NCBI GenBank assembly: GCA_023460995.1
Contig: JAEWOE010000006.1
Span: forward strand, 806,001 to 870,000
Direction of reading: 5' to 3'
Source of the DNA: Bacillota bacterium
Lineage (GTDB): Bacteria > Bacillota_I > Bacilli_A > RF39 > UBA660
Length of the DNA: 64,000 bases
Shown here: positions 42,092-50,771 of the stretch, one piece after another
How positions within the stretch are numbered: position 1 is the stretch's first letter
Layout of the letters: every line of letters begins with the position of its first letter
The notes under the pieces: generated by a model
Told to the model about the DNA's origin: nothing
Database searches by the model: none
What the model saw: the letters and a program-made list of their open reading frames with translations, nothing else
Program-made: the position numbers and the translations under genes

Positions 42092-44623
42092 ATGCAAGAT
42101 GTTGTAACAAGGATACATGATTATGCTTTAGAAGAAATTATGGGTGATAGATTTAGTAGATATGCAAAATCTATCATTCAAGACCGCGCTATACCAGATG
42201 TACGCGATGGTTTAAAACCAGTTCAAAGAAGAATTCTATATGGTATGTATCATGAACATAATACTTATGATAAACCATATCGTAAGAGTGCTAAAACAGT
42301 AGGTAGTATCATGGGTAATTATCACCCACATGGGGATTCTAGTATCTATGATGCTATGGTTCGTATGAGTCAGTGGTGGAAACAAAATACTCCATATATT
42401 GATATGCAAGGTAATAATGGTTCAATGGATGGAGATAGTGCAGCCGCAATGCGTTACACAGAGGCAAGATTATCTAAAATAAGTAGTGAACTATTAAAAG
42501 ATATAGATAAAAATACGGTTGCTTGGGCTCCAAATTTTGATGATACAGAGCTTGAACCAACTGTGCTTCCAACTAAGTTTCCTAACTTATTAGTTAATGG
42601 TGCTAGTGGTATTAGTGCTGGTTATGCTACTAATATACCTACACATAATTTAGGTGAGGTAATTGATGCGACAATAAAAAGAATAGACAGTCCTAACTGC
42701 AATTTAGACACAATTTTAGATATAGTAAAAGGACCTGACTTTCCAACAGGAGGCTTAGTTGAAGGCAAAGATGGAATAAGAGAAGCTTTCGAAACAGGAC
42801 GCGGCAAAGTTATTGTTAGATCTAAAATTGAGTTTTTTAAAGAAAAAGGAAAAGAACAAATAATTGTTACTGAAATACCTTATGAAGTTAACAAAGCTGT
42901 TATGGTTAAGAAGATAGATGATATTAGACTTGATAAAAAAATAGATGGTATCTTGGAAGTTAGAGATGAATCAGATAGAGAAGGTCTTAGAATTGCTATT
43001 GATTTAAAAGCAGGTGCTTCTAAAGAACTAATATTAAATTATTTACTTAAAAATACTGATTTACAAGTAGCTTATAATTATAATATGGTAGCAATAGTTA
43101 ATCGTAGACCAATGACTTTAGGAATATTACCAATACTTGATGCATTTATAGCACATCAAAAAGAGGTTATTACTAGAAGAACTGAGTTTGATTTAAACTT
43201 TGCAGAATCTAGAATGCATATTGTTGAAGGATTAATGAAAGCTTTATCTATATTAGATGATGTTATTAAAACAATTAGATCTAGTAAGGATAAAGCGGAT
43301 GCTAAAGCTAATTTAGTAAGTAAATATGGTTTTACAGAAAAACAAGCTGAAGCTATACTGGTATTACAATTATATAGATTAACTAATATGGATATAGTAG
43401 CCTTAAAAGAAGAATTTGATCAATTACAATTAGTTATAGCTGGATTAAAAGCTATTCTAGCTGATGAAGAAAAACTTAAAGATGTTATGAAAGAAGAACT
43501 TCGTAAGGTAAAAAAAGAATACGCAGGTCCAAGAAAAACTGAAATAAAGGATGAAATAACTGAAATAAAGATTGATACAACTGAAATGATTCCAAAAGAA
43601 GATTGTATGGTTGTAGTAACAAGAGAAGGTTATGTTAAGCGTGTTTCTCTTCGTAGTTATAATTCAGAAGAAGATACTCTTACTAAAGATGGTGATTATG
43701 TTATAGGTTTATATCAAATGAACACCATGAATACACTTCTAATGTTTACTAACTTAGGTAATTATTTATTTACTCCAGTTTATGAACTTCCAGAATTAAA
43801 ATGGAAAGAACTAGGTAAACATATAAGTAATGTTATTAAAATAGATGCTGAAGAAGCTATCATTGAAAGTATTCCAGTATTTGATTTTGAAAAAGAAGAA
43901 TATATTACTATTTTTACAAAAAATGGTATGGTTAAGAGAACAAAGTTAGAAGAATTTAAGGTTCAAAGATATTCTAAACCAATAACATGTATGAAATTAA
44001 AAGATCATGATGAGGTAGTTACCGTTACTATTAATAGTGGTGATGAAATATTTATAACTACAAAAAATGGTTATGGATTGCGATATGCTACTTCAGAAGT
44101 ATCTCCAATCGGTTTAAGAGCAGCAGGTGTGAAAGCAATTACTCTTAAAAATGATGAGGTAAAATGTGCTCATGTATTTAGTAATATGGAGTACTTATCA
44201 GTAATCACTGATAAGGGTACTGGTAAAAGAATCAAAATATCAGAGTTTGATATGATGTCAAGAGCAAGAAAAGGTGTACTTATGGTTAGAGATGTTAAAA
44301 CTAATCCATATAGTATTGTAAAAACATTCTTATCTACATCAAGAAGTTTAATATTATTAAAATTAGGAATGGATTTTAAAGAGATAAAACTTACAGAGCT
44401 TCCAATTACAGATAGATATTCAACTGGGACTTTATTAACTAAAGCAAATATAGATGACGTTTTTCTTAAAAAAGAATTAGTTAAAGAAGCTAATCAAATT
44501 GAAGAAGTTAAAGAAGAACCAGAAGAAAAAAAAGTAATAGAAAAGTCTGTTGATTTAAATAGTATTGATGAAAAGATTTTAACTATTGATGATTTTTTAG
44601 ATGATTTTAAGTTTAAAGATTAA
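42092..44623 (+). CDS. parC: DNA topoisomerase IV subunit A
   Basis: 843 residues. Catalytic Tyr122 in AAMRYTEARLS, and the quinolone-resistance region HPHGDSSIYDAM carries Ser83 and Asp87, the usual drug-sensitive residues. A beta-pinwheel C-terminal domain follows (about 500-800) without a GyrA box (QRRGGKG), supporting ParC, plus an acidic tail of about 45 residues. AGGTGAT precedes the ATG. Third gene of parE-plsC-parC; a terminator follows. Confidence 0.93.
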   Translation: MQDVVTRIHDYALEEIMGDRFSRYAKSIIQDRAIPDVRDGLKPVQRRILYGMYHEHNTYDKPYRKSAKTVGSIMGNYHPHGDSSIYDAMVRMSQWWKQNTPYIDMQGNNGSMDGDSAAAMRYTEARLSKISSELLKDIDKNTVAWAPNFDDTELEPTVLPTKFPNLLVNGASGISAGYATNIPTHNLGEVIDATIKRIDSPNCNLDTILDIVKGPDFPTGGLVEGKDGIREAFETGRGKVIVRSKIEFFKEKGKEQIIVTEIPYEVNKAVMVKKIDDIRLDKKIDGILEVRDESDREGLRIAIDLKAGASKELILNYLLKNTDLQVAYNYNMVAIVNRRPMTLGILPILDAFIAHQKEVITRRTEFDLNFAESRMHIVEGLMKALSILDDVIKTIRSSKDKADAKANLVSKYGFTEKQAEAILVLQLYRLTNMDIVALKEEFDQLQLVIAGLKAILADEEKLKDVMKEELRKVKKEYAGPRKTEIKDEITEIKIDTTEMIPKEDCMVVVTREGYVKRVSLRSYNSEEDTLTKDGDYVIGLYQMNTMNTLLMFTNLGNYLFTPVYELPELKWKELGKHISNVIKIDAEEAIIESIPVFDFEKEEYITIFTKNGMVKRTKLEEFKVQRYSKPITCMKLKDHDEVVTVTINSGDEIFITTKNGYGLRYATSEVSPIGLRAAGVKAITLKNDEVKCAHVFSNMEYLSVITDKGTGKRIKISEFDMMSRARKGVLMVRDVKTNPYSIVKTFLSTSRSLILLKLGMDFKEIKLTELPITDRYSTGTLLTKANIDDVFLKKELVKEANQIEEVKEEPEEKKVIEKSVDLNSIDEKILTIDDFLDDFKFKD

Positions 44624-44641
44624 GTATACTTAATCTTTTTA
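44615..44641 (+). terminator. Terminator after parC
   Basis: AAAGATTAAG/CTTAATCTTT stem with loop TATA and T tail. Confidence 0.8.
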
Positions 44642-44642
44642 A

Positions 44643-44671
44643 TTGCCAAAATATATAAAAAAAGGTATACT
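44643..44671 (+). promoter_or_regulatory. Promoter of the prepilin gene at 44695
   Basis: TTGCCA (44643-44648), 17 bases, TATACT (44666-44671). The stretch from the -10 to the start is nearly the same as that before the prepilin at 56063. Confidence 0.65.
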
Positions 44672-44694
44672 ATTTATAGATGATAGGTGATAGT

Positions 44695-45822
44695 ATGAAA
44701 ACGAAAATAAGAAATACAAAAAGTGGTTTTACATTAGTAGAATTAATAGCTGTTATAATTATAATATCTGTTATATCTTTAGTATCTTTTGTAAGTATGA
44801 CAAGAACAATTAAGAATAATCAAATTAAAGAAATTGAGGCTTTTGAAACAAGTTTAAAAGAAGCTGCTCAAGTATATGTTGAAACGGATTTAACTAACTT
44901 TCCAACTTTAGATATACCTGGTGGTTTTGTTCAAGTAACTGCTAATTCTCTAATAGATAAAGGATATTTTAAAAAAGATATAAATAATCCAACAGACTGT
45001 ACAATAGCTAATACTTTTGTATATGTCTTAAAACATTCAAACAATACAATTTCTTATTCGGTTTACTGTACTGGGGATACAATAGATGAACCTGATGATC
45101 CAATTGAAACATATGCAACATATACAAATGGTACGGCAGTATATTTTAATCCTGTAACTGGAGCAAAATGTGCATCAGGCGATGCTGTAAGTACAACTGG
45201 AACTAAAACAGGGTGCATGAAATGGTATACTTTTAATGACGGTGGAAATACCACTTCGTCAATTAATTTAATACTGGACCATAATACAACAGCTACAGTA
45301 GCTTGGAACTCTACTGGAAGTAATGTCTTGGGACCAACAAATATAATGACACAACTTAAATTAGATACTAATTCATGGGCAGGGGTGCCAACGAGAACAG
45401 ATATATATACTGTTAATAATGGTATAGCAAATTATACTATAAATTATGATACGTATAAAGCAAGACTAATAACAGCTTCAGAGATTGCACAAATAACTGG
45501 TAATACTAGTTTTGCAGATGAAACATCTCAATATACAAATTGGTTTTATTTAGATAGCAATAATCAAACACAAACTGCAACATCTCAAGGCGCTAGTAAT
45601 TATGACTGGTTATTTGATTATACAAATGGATGTATCAATTATGGATGTAATATATCAGATGCAAGTAACTATGGATACTGGACTTCTACAGCTACATCTA
45701 ATAGTTCTGACATAGCTTGGATTGTTTTTAATCACGGTGAACTTACGAATGTCTATGTAGTTAAGAGTAATGATAACGGTGTACGACCAGTTATTACAAT
45801 ATCCAAATCATTAATTGATTAA
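44695..45822 (+). CDS. Prepilin-like protein with C-type-lectin/DUF1566-like end
   Basis: About 375 residues. Basic leader ending KSG, then FTLVELIAV (Glu at +5) and a hydrophobic helix. Residues 30-130 form a pilin-like domain with DLTNFPTLD and a Cys pair. The remainder (about 135-375) has NGCINYGC, YGYWTSTATSNSSDIAWIV and a terminal NGVRPVITI, the pattern of DUF1566/C-type-lectin folds that bind ligands or proteins. I chose the ATG at 44695 after AGGTGAT; the ATG at 44680 lies upstream of that site. A probable pilus-borne binding protein. Confidence 0.82.
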   Translation: MKTKIRNTKSGFTLVELIAVIIIISVISLVSFVSMTRTIKNNQIKEIEAFETSLKEAAQVYVETDLTNFPTLDIPGGFVQVTANSLIDKGYFKKDINNPTDCTIANTFVYVLKHSNNTISYSVYCTGDTIDEPDDPIETYATYTNGTAVYFNPVTGAKCASGDAVSTTGTKTGCMKWYTFNDGGNTTSSINLILDHNTTATVAWNSTGSNVLGPTNIMTQLKLDTNSWAGVPTRTDIYTVNNGIANYTINYDTYKARLITASEIAQITGNTSFADETSQYTNWFYLDSNNQTQTATSQGASNYDWLFDYTNGCINYGCNISDASNYGYWTSTATSNSSDIAWIVFNHGELTNVYVVKSNDNGVRPVITISKSLID

Positions 45823-45834
45823 TTTTGATATAAC

Positions 45835-45869
45835 AAAAAAGGAATGACATTATTGTCATTCCTTTTTTT
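45835..45869. terminator. Bidirectional terminator between the prepilin gene and lexA
   Basis: AAAAAAGGAATGACA pairs perfectly with TGTCATTCCTTTTTT around the loop TTAT, serving both converging genes. Confidence 0.9.
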
Positions 45870-45872
45870 ATC

Positions 45873-46490
45873 TTAGAATTTTCTATATAAACCTATTGCT
45901 TTACCAAGTATTGATACATTATTAAGTATAATTGGATCCATTGTATCATTTTCTGGTTGTAATCTAAAGTAACCATTCTCTTTATAGAAAGTTTTTAATG
46001 TTACTTCATCCTCATCAGTCATAGCTACTACAATTTCACCATTTCTTGCAACACTTTGTCTTTGAACAATAACAATATCACCATCTAATATACCAGCATT
46101 TATCATACTTGAACCACTAACTCTTAAAGTAAATACATCTTTATCACTAGGTACTAGATAAGCTGGTAATGAAAAAAATTCATCAGGCATTTCAATTGCT
46201 TCAATAGGGGAACCAGCTGTTATTTTACCAAGAAGTGGTACTTCAATAACGTCTTCATCCTTTTTAATAAATTGATTTTCTACCAATAATTCAATAGCTC
46301 TATTCTTAGAACCATCCTTTTTTATGAAACCTTTTTCTACTAGTTTATTTAAATGTGTATGAATAGTTGCAGGGGATGAAACACCTAAATCTTTTCCAAT
46401 TTCTCTTACAGTAGGCGGGTATCCATGCGAAACAATATATTCTTTAACATAGTTAAGTATTTCTTCTTGTCTTCTTGTTAAGTTATCCAT
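45873..46490 (-). CDS. lexA: SOS repressor LexA
   Basis: 205 residues. The N-terminal winged helix-turn-helix (about 1-65) has TRRQEEILNYVKEYI and YPPTVREIG; the cleavage site Ala92-Gly93 lies in KITAGSPIEA; the serine-lysine dyad is Ser128 (GSSM) and Lys166 (TLK), so it should be self-cleavable with RecA. The ATG at 46490 follows GGAGG. Its own promoter contains a LexA-like box, implying autoregulation, and the divergent gene has a better one. Confidence 0.95.
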   Translation of the reverse strand: MDNLTRRQEEILNYVKEYIVSHGYPPTVREIGKDLGVSSPATIHTHLNKLVEKGFIKKDGSKNRAIELLVENQFIKKDEDVIEVPLLGKITAGSPIEAIEMPDEFFSLPAYLVPSDKDVFTLRVSGSSMINAGILDGDIVIVQRQSVARNGEIVVAMTDEDEVTLKTFYKENGYFRLQPENDTMDPIILNNVSILGKAIGLYRKF

Positions 46491-46518
46491 CACTAACCTC
46501 CTTTTACTTTACATATAC

Positions 46519-46547
46519 ATCTTAACATACTTTACATAAGATGTCAA
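46519..46547 (-). promoter_or_regulatory. lexA promoter
   Basis: On the minus strand TTGACA (46542-46547), 17 bases, TAAGAT (46519-46524). Confidence 0.75.
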
Positions 46548-46558
46548 ACATTTGTTTG
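46545..46558. promoter_or_regulatory. Putative LexA operator at the lexA promoter
   Basis: CAAACATTTGTTTG overlaps the lexA -35. Its reverse complement fits the Bacillus LexA box CGAACRNRYGTTYC at most positions but has A/T in place of the outer G/C pair, so binding should be weaker than at the divergent site. Confidence 0.65.
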
Positions 46559-46566
46559 TTTTTGTA

Positions 46567-46595
46567 TTGACACGAACAAATGTTCATGATAAAAT
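46567..46595 (+). promoter_or_regulatory. SOS promoter of the 45-codon gene
   Basis: TTGACA (46567-46572), 17 bases, TAAAAT (46590-46595). The spacer is filled by the LexA box, so repressor would block polymerase directly. Confidence 0.85.
46573..46586. promoter_or_regulatory. LexA operator (SOS box)
   Basis: CGAACAAATGTTCA matches the Bacillus-type consensus CGAACRNRYGTTYC at 13 of 14 positions. Confidence 0.88.
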
Positions 46596-46619
46596 CAATA
46601 TAGTAAAGGAGGAAATAAA

Positions 46620-46757
46620 ATGGAAAAAATCAGTGAAAACAAATTAATGGTAGGTACAATAGTTTTCCTAGTTCTATTATTTTTTGTAGGAGGTTTAATG
46701 ACAAGAAATGTAGATGTAAGCAATTCTATAACCAATACAACCTCTATTAATATGTAG
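46620..46757 (+). CDS. SOS-controlled 45-residue single-pass membrane peptide
   Basis: A 45-codon gene divergent from lexA, with AAAGGAGG seven bases before the ATG. The product has a short N-terminal segment with Lys and Glu, one transmembrane helix (about residues 9-27, LMVGTIVFLVLLFFVGGLM) and an Asn/Thr/Ser-rich tail of 18 residues. It occupies the position of yneA (B. subtilis) or sosA (S. aureus), small SOS-induced membrane division inhibitors next to lexA, but lacks a LysM domain and is shorter than both. Function as a division inhibitor is inference from position, LexA box and topology. The tkt and yneF genes downstream match the Bacillus order. Confidence 0.75.
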   Translation: MEKISENKLMVGTIVFLVLLFFVGGLMTRNVDVSNSITNTTSINM

Positions 46758-46828
46758 TAAGTTTATAATATCTCTTTATTAAATTATTTAGTTTTGATAT
46801 AATATGATTATAATAGAGAGGTGCAAAT

Positions 46829-48814
46829 ATGGATAATAAAATAATTGCTAATTTGAAAGCTTTGGGCATTGATATGATTGATACAGCAGGGTCAGGACAT
46901 CCTGGTATTGTTCTTGGCGCTGCACCAATTATATATACTTTATATGCTAGACATATGAATATAAATACTAACGATGATAAGTGGATATCAAGAGATAGAT
47001 TTGTTATGTCAGCTGGGCATGGTTCGGCTTTACTATATGCTACATTATTTATGGCAGGTTATGACATTTCAGAAGATGATTTAAAGCGTTTTAGAAGAAG
47101 TGGCTCTAAAACACCAGGACATCCAGAACTAGGTGTAACACCAGGAGTTGATATGTCAACAGGACCATTAGGTCAGGGTTTAGCTAGTGCGGTAGGTATG
47201 GCTCTAGGAGAAAAGATTTTAGAAAATAAATTTATAATTCCAAGTACAAGCACGATGTTAGCAGACAAAGCTTTAATTAATTACAATGTTTATGTATTAT
47301 GTGGTGATGGCGATTTAATGGAAGGCGTTAGTTATGAAGCAGCTTCTCTAGCCGGAACTTTAAATTTAGATAATCTTATTGTTTTATATGATTCTAATAA
47401 TATTAGTTTAGATGGAGACACATCTAATACTTTTACTGAAAATGTTCAAGATCGTTTTAAAGCAATGGGGTGGTATACTTCTAAAGTTTTAAATGGTTCA
47501 AATGTTGAAGAAATTGATAAAGCAATTATAGCAGCGAAAAAATCTGGCAAACCATCATTCATTGAGATTAAAACAATTATTGGAAATGGTTCAATGATGG
47601 CGGGAACTAGTGAGGCACACGGAAAAGTATTATCTAATGATGATATAAAGTTGCTTAAAAGAAATTTAGGTTTACCAGAAAATTCCTTTTATATTGATGC
47701 TGAAGCTGTCCGCAATTTTAGAAATCAAATTACTTCACGTAGTGAACGAAAGTATGAGATATGGGGAAGAGCTTATAATGAATATAAAAATAATCTTAAT
47801 TTAAAAGAAGAAAATGATTTTGAAGTAATTCTTCGTGATAAACAATATGACTTATTAAATTACACATGGCAATTTGATAATGAAGTTAAAAAAAGTACGA
47901 GAGAACAAAATGGCGAAATAATGCAAGAAATTGCTAAAATAGTAACAAATTTTATTGGTGGAAGTGCAGATTTAGCAAGTTCAACAAAAACATATATTAA
48001 AAATGGTGATGATATAAAAGATGATCATTATCTCGGGAAAAATATATGGTTTGGTGTTAGAGAGCATGCAATGGGTGCTATTTTAAATGGATTAAGTTTA
48101 ACTAACTTTAAAGTATTTGGTTCAACATTTTTAACATTCTCTGATTACATGAAACCTGCTATAAGACTTTCTGCTCTTATGCACACTCCAGTAAATTTTA
48201 TATTTACTCATGATTCAATAGGTATTGGTCAAGATGGCCCAACGCATCAACCAATAGAGCAATTAGCTATGCTTAGAAGTATTCCAAATCTAAGTGTTTA
48301 TAGGCCAGCAGATTCAAGTGAAATAGTAGGCTGTTGGAATTTAATGTTAAATAGTAAAGATCCTAATGCACTAATTCTATCTAGACAAGATATGAAAAAT
48401 TTAACTACTACAAGTAGTGAATATGTTAAATATGGAGCTTATCCAGTTCGCAAGGAACAAGAAAAAATCCATGGTATTATTATTGCAACAGGTAGTGAAG
48501 TACATACAGCTGTCCTTTTAGCAGAACAATTATACAAAGAAAGTAAATTAGATTTAAGAGTAATAAGCATGCCTTGTATGGAGGTTTATGAAAAACAATC
48601 TGATAAATATAAGCAAGCATTAATTCCAGTTGGTTATAAAACAATTGTTATTGAAGCTGGATCATCATTTGGATGGCATAAATATGTTTATAATGAAAAA
48701 TACTTAATGACAATTGATATGTTTGGAACAAGCGGCACAAGAGGAGAAGTAGAAGAATACTGTAATTTCACATACGATCAGATAAAAGAGAGAGTAAAAA
48801 GATTATTTAGTTAA
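46829..48814 (+). CDS. tkt: Transketolase
   Basis: 661 residues. Thiamine-diphosphate enzyme of the pentose phosphate pathway. Seen: SGHPGIVLGAAPI, the GPLGQGLASAVGMA block, the ThDP/Mg motif GDGDLMEGVSYEAASLAG, and in the pyrimidine domain GVREHAMGAILNG followed by THDSIGIGQDGPTHQPIEQ. All key motifs are intact. Promoter elements (TATAAT repeats) and GAGAGGTG precede the ATG. Its place between lexA and yneF matches B. subtilis gene order. Confidence 0.96.
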   Translation: MDNKIIANLKALGIDMIDTAGSGHPGIVLGAAPIIYTLYARHMNINTNDDKWISRDRFVMSAGHGSALLYATLFMAGYDISEDDLKRFRRSGSKTPGHPELGVTPGVDMSTGPLGQGLASAVGMALGEKILENKFIIPSTSTMLADKALINYNVYVLCGDGDLMEGVSYEAASLAGTLNLDNLIVLYDSNNISLDGDTSNTFTENVQDRFKAMGWYTSKVLNGSNVEEIDKAIIAAKKSGKPSFIEIKTIIGNGSMMAGTSEAHGKVLSNDDIKLLKRNLGLPENSFYIDAEAVRNFRNQITSRSERKYEIWGRAYNEYKNNLNLKEENDFEVILRDKQYDLLNYTWQFDNEVKKSTREQNGEIMQEIAKIVTNFIGGSADLASSTKTYIKNGDDIKDDHYLGKNIWFGVREHAMGAILNGLSLTNFKVFGSTFLTFSDYMKPAIRLSALMHTPVNFIFTHDSIGIGQDGPTHQPIEQLAMLRSIPNLSVYRPADSSEIVGCWNLMLNSKDPNALILSRQDMKNLTTTSSEYVKYGAYPVRKEQEKIHGIIIATGSEVHTAVLLAEQLYKESKLDLRVISMPCMEVYEKQSDKYKQALIPVGYKTIVIEAGSSFGWHKYVYNEKYLMTIDMFGTSGTRGEVEEYCNFTYDQIKERVKRLFS

Positions 48815-48824
48815 TCTTTTTTTA
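48796..48824 (+). terminator. Terminator after tkt
   Basis: AAAAAGATTA/TAATCTTTTT stem with T tail, overlapping the last codons. Confidence 0.75.
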
Positions 48825-48889
48825 TATTCAATTTTTGGTTAATAATATGGTATAATTATATAAGAATAATTAGTGTAGTAGGAGGCAAT

Positions 48890-49810
48890 ATGAAGATTTT
48901 TAATTTTAATAAAAAAAAGGAGATAAAGGAGCCGGAATTTGAAATAGAAGAATTAAAAAACGAAGTTTCAAAAAACAGTGTTACTTTAGATAATAAGAAA
49001 TATAGTTTACTATGTATCAATTTTGGTATAAATGATTATTCCTTTACCCTTACTGCTAATAACAATGGTAAAATAGTTATTAATAAAAGTATAAATAAAG
49101 AAGAATATGTTGATTTAGACAAGACTGCAGAAATAGCTATTGTTATTGATGAAAATTTTAAAAAAATCAAAGATTTAACTAGTAAAAAAAGCATTAATAA
49201 TAGTAAAAATACTAATATGTTACAAATAGAAGTTGAAGGAGAAAAATATACATTATTTAGAAGTGATCTTGAAGATGAAATTTCAATGTTCTACGATAGA
49301 TTTGTTTTTGAACTGGCGGATATTTTGAATTTAAAAAAAAGATATGATAATTTTGAATTAGACTTAACATTTGAATATCCTAATAATTGGGATAAAGTTC
49401 CAACAGATTTAAATAAGTATTGCTTATTATCTAATTCAAAACCATTACTAGTATTTAAAGATAATAGTCAAAATTTTGTTACTTTTGAATACATTAGTTT
49501 AAAGAATGATATTGTATCAAAAATAATAAATAATATAAGTTTAAGTAAAGAATATGATGTACTAAGAACTTTTGATTTTGAAACTGATGATTATACTGCT
49601 AATTTTATTGTTATAGATTATACTGAGACAGAAAAAATTGAACTTTTTTGTTTTATAAATTTAAAAAATATATGTATCATTATAACTATAATTATTGATG
49701 ATAAAGAAAAAGTTGATATTGGTCAAATTGAAAAAAATAAGAAATTTAAAGAAATATTTGAAGTTGTTAATTCACTTAAGATTTTAACAAATGTTGATAT
49801 TGTTAAATAA
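48890..49810 (+). CDS. Hypothetical cytoplasmic protein
   Basis: 306 residues, Asn/Lys/Glu-rich, with no signal peptide or helix long enough to span a membrane apart from a hydrophobic stretch NICIIITIIIDD near residue 265 that looks like buried beta strands. A repeated beta-rich pattern occurs in the first half (KKYSLLCINFG and EKYTLFRSDL). No family recognised. AGGAGG precedes the ATG. It sits between tkt and yneF, where B. subtilis has yneE/sirA, but I see no resemblance to SirA. Confidence 0.65.
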   Translation: MKIFNFNKKKEIKEPEFEIEELKNEVSKNSVTLDNKKYSLLCINFGINDYSFTLTANNNGKIVINKSINKEEYVDLDKTAEIAIVIDENFKKIKDLTSKKSINNSKNTNMLQIEVEGEKYTLFRSDLEDEISMFYDRFVFELADILNLKKRYDNFELDLTFEYPNNWDKVPTDLNKYCLLSNSKPLLVFKDNSQNFVTFEYISLKNDIVSKIINNISLSKEYDVLRTFDFETDDYTANFIVIDYTETEKIELFCFINLKNICIIITIIIDDKEKVDIGQIEKNKKFKEIFEVVNSLKILTNVDIVK

Positions 49811-49873
49811 TATAATATATACTTGAAATATAAAGGATAATTTAGTAAAATACTATTAGAGAGGGATGAAAAA

Positions 49874-50095
49874 ATGGGAGCATTTTTAATAGATGTATTA
49901 CAAGTAGTAGTTGGTCTAGTAATAGGCGCTGTTATTGGATTCTTCGGAGCAAAAAGATATATGCAAAAATATATGAAAAAGAATCCACCAATTAATGAAC
50001 AAATGATTAAAGCAATGATGACACAAATGGGAAGAACACCAAGTCAAAAGCAAGTTAATCAAATGATGAAATCAATGACAAAATATATGGACTAA
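49874..50095 (+). CDS. yneF: YneF family (UPF0154) membrane protein
   Basis: 73 residues. One N-terminal helix (about 5-25, with GLVIGAVIGFFGAKRYMQKYMKKNPPIN) and the conserved cytoplasmic tail MIKAMMTQMGRTPSQKQVNQMMKSM are diagnostic of UPF0154. Function is unknown in all species. The lexA-tkt-yneF order agrees with Bacillus, supporting vertical descent of this block. GAGGGATG precedes the ATG. Confidence 0.92.
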   Translation: MGAFLIDVLQVVVGLVIGAVIGFFGAKRYMQKYMKKNPPINEQMIKAMMTQMGRTPSQKQVNQMMKSMTKYMD

Positions 50096-50226
50096 TAATT
50101 CATATATTTTTTGTATTAACTTGTTAACTTATCAGACATAAATAAATTGAATAGTATATATTCATATTTTATATATTGACTTTTAATTAATAAATAAGTA
50201 TTATAAAATGCGTTTGGAGGAGTAGT

Positions 50227-50727
50227 ATGAAGTTGTTACCTGAACAAGTTGTTCAAATTAATGAAAAATTAGAAAAATTAAGAGATACAAATAAAAGGTT
50301 AAAAGAGATAAAGAAAAATGATTTTGTAAATGCTAATTATACAACAGAGGGATTTACAGATATTCCAGATAACCAATTAAGTGTAGATATTAATGAAATC
50401 ATCAATGAAATACATGAATTAGAGTTGATTTTAAAGACATGTACAATTGTTGATGCTGCGCCTAGTGAAATTATTGGAATTGGTAGTGAGTTTACTGCGA
50501 CTGTTGATTTTTTTGGTGAAAAAGAAAAGGAAACATACGTGCTTGTTGAAAATGGGCATAAAATAGCAGGAAAAAAGATTATTTCAGTTGCGTCACCTTT
50601 AGGACAATCAGTATTTGGAAAAACTGTAAATGATCATTTTTCTTATGAAGTAAATAATAATGTTTTTAATGGTATTGTTAACGAAATCCATACAAATTCA
50701 TTAAAGAAAAAGACTATTGTAAAATAG
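50227..50727 (+). CDS. GreA/GreB-like transcription factor, divergent
   Basis: 166 residues. The C-terminal half (about 85-150) is a GreA/GreB domain: IGIGSEFTATVDFFGEKEKE, ETYVLVENGH and ISVASPLGQSVFGKTVNDHF match the strands and the SPLG-xx-L-xGK motif. The N-terminal half is helical and could form the coiled coil, but it is interrupted by NANYTTEGFTDIPDNQLS, and the acidic tip of GreA is not obvious. It may be a GreA paralogue acting in the RNA polymerase secondary channel without cleavage activity. GGAGGAG precedes the ATG. Confidence 0.75.
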   Translation: MKLLPEQVVQINEKLEKLRDTNKRLKEIKKNDFVNANYTTEGFTDIPDNQLSVDINEIINEIHELELILKTCTIVDAAPSEIIGIGSEFTATVDFFGEKEKETYVLVENGHKIAGKKIISVASPLGQSVFGKTVNDHFSYEVNNNVFNGIVNEIHTNSLKKKTIVK

Positions 50728-50736
50728 TTTTTTTTC
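50709..50736 (+). terminator. Terminator after the GreA-like gene
   Basis: AAGACTATT/AATAGTTTT (one G-U) followed by T, overlapping the last codons. Confidence 0.7.
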
Positions 50737-50771
50737 ATATATAATGGTATGGTGAAACAGGAGGTAAACTT

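Noticed and set aside
50737..50771. preQ1 riboswitch before tgt
   Set aside because: Only about 35 bases separate the preceding terminator from the start, with no H-type pseudoknot pattern.
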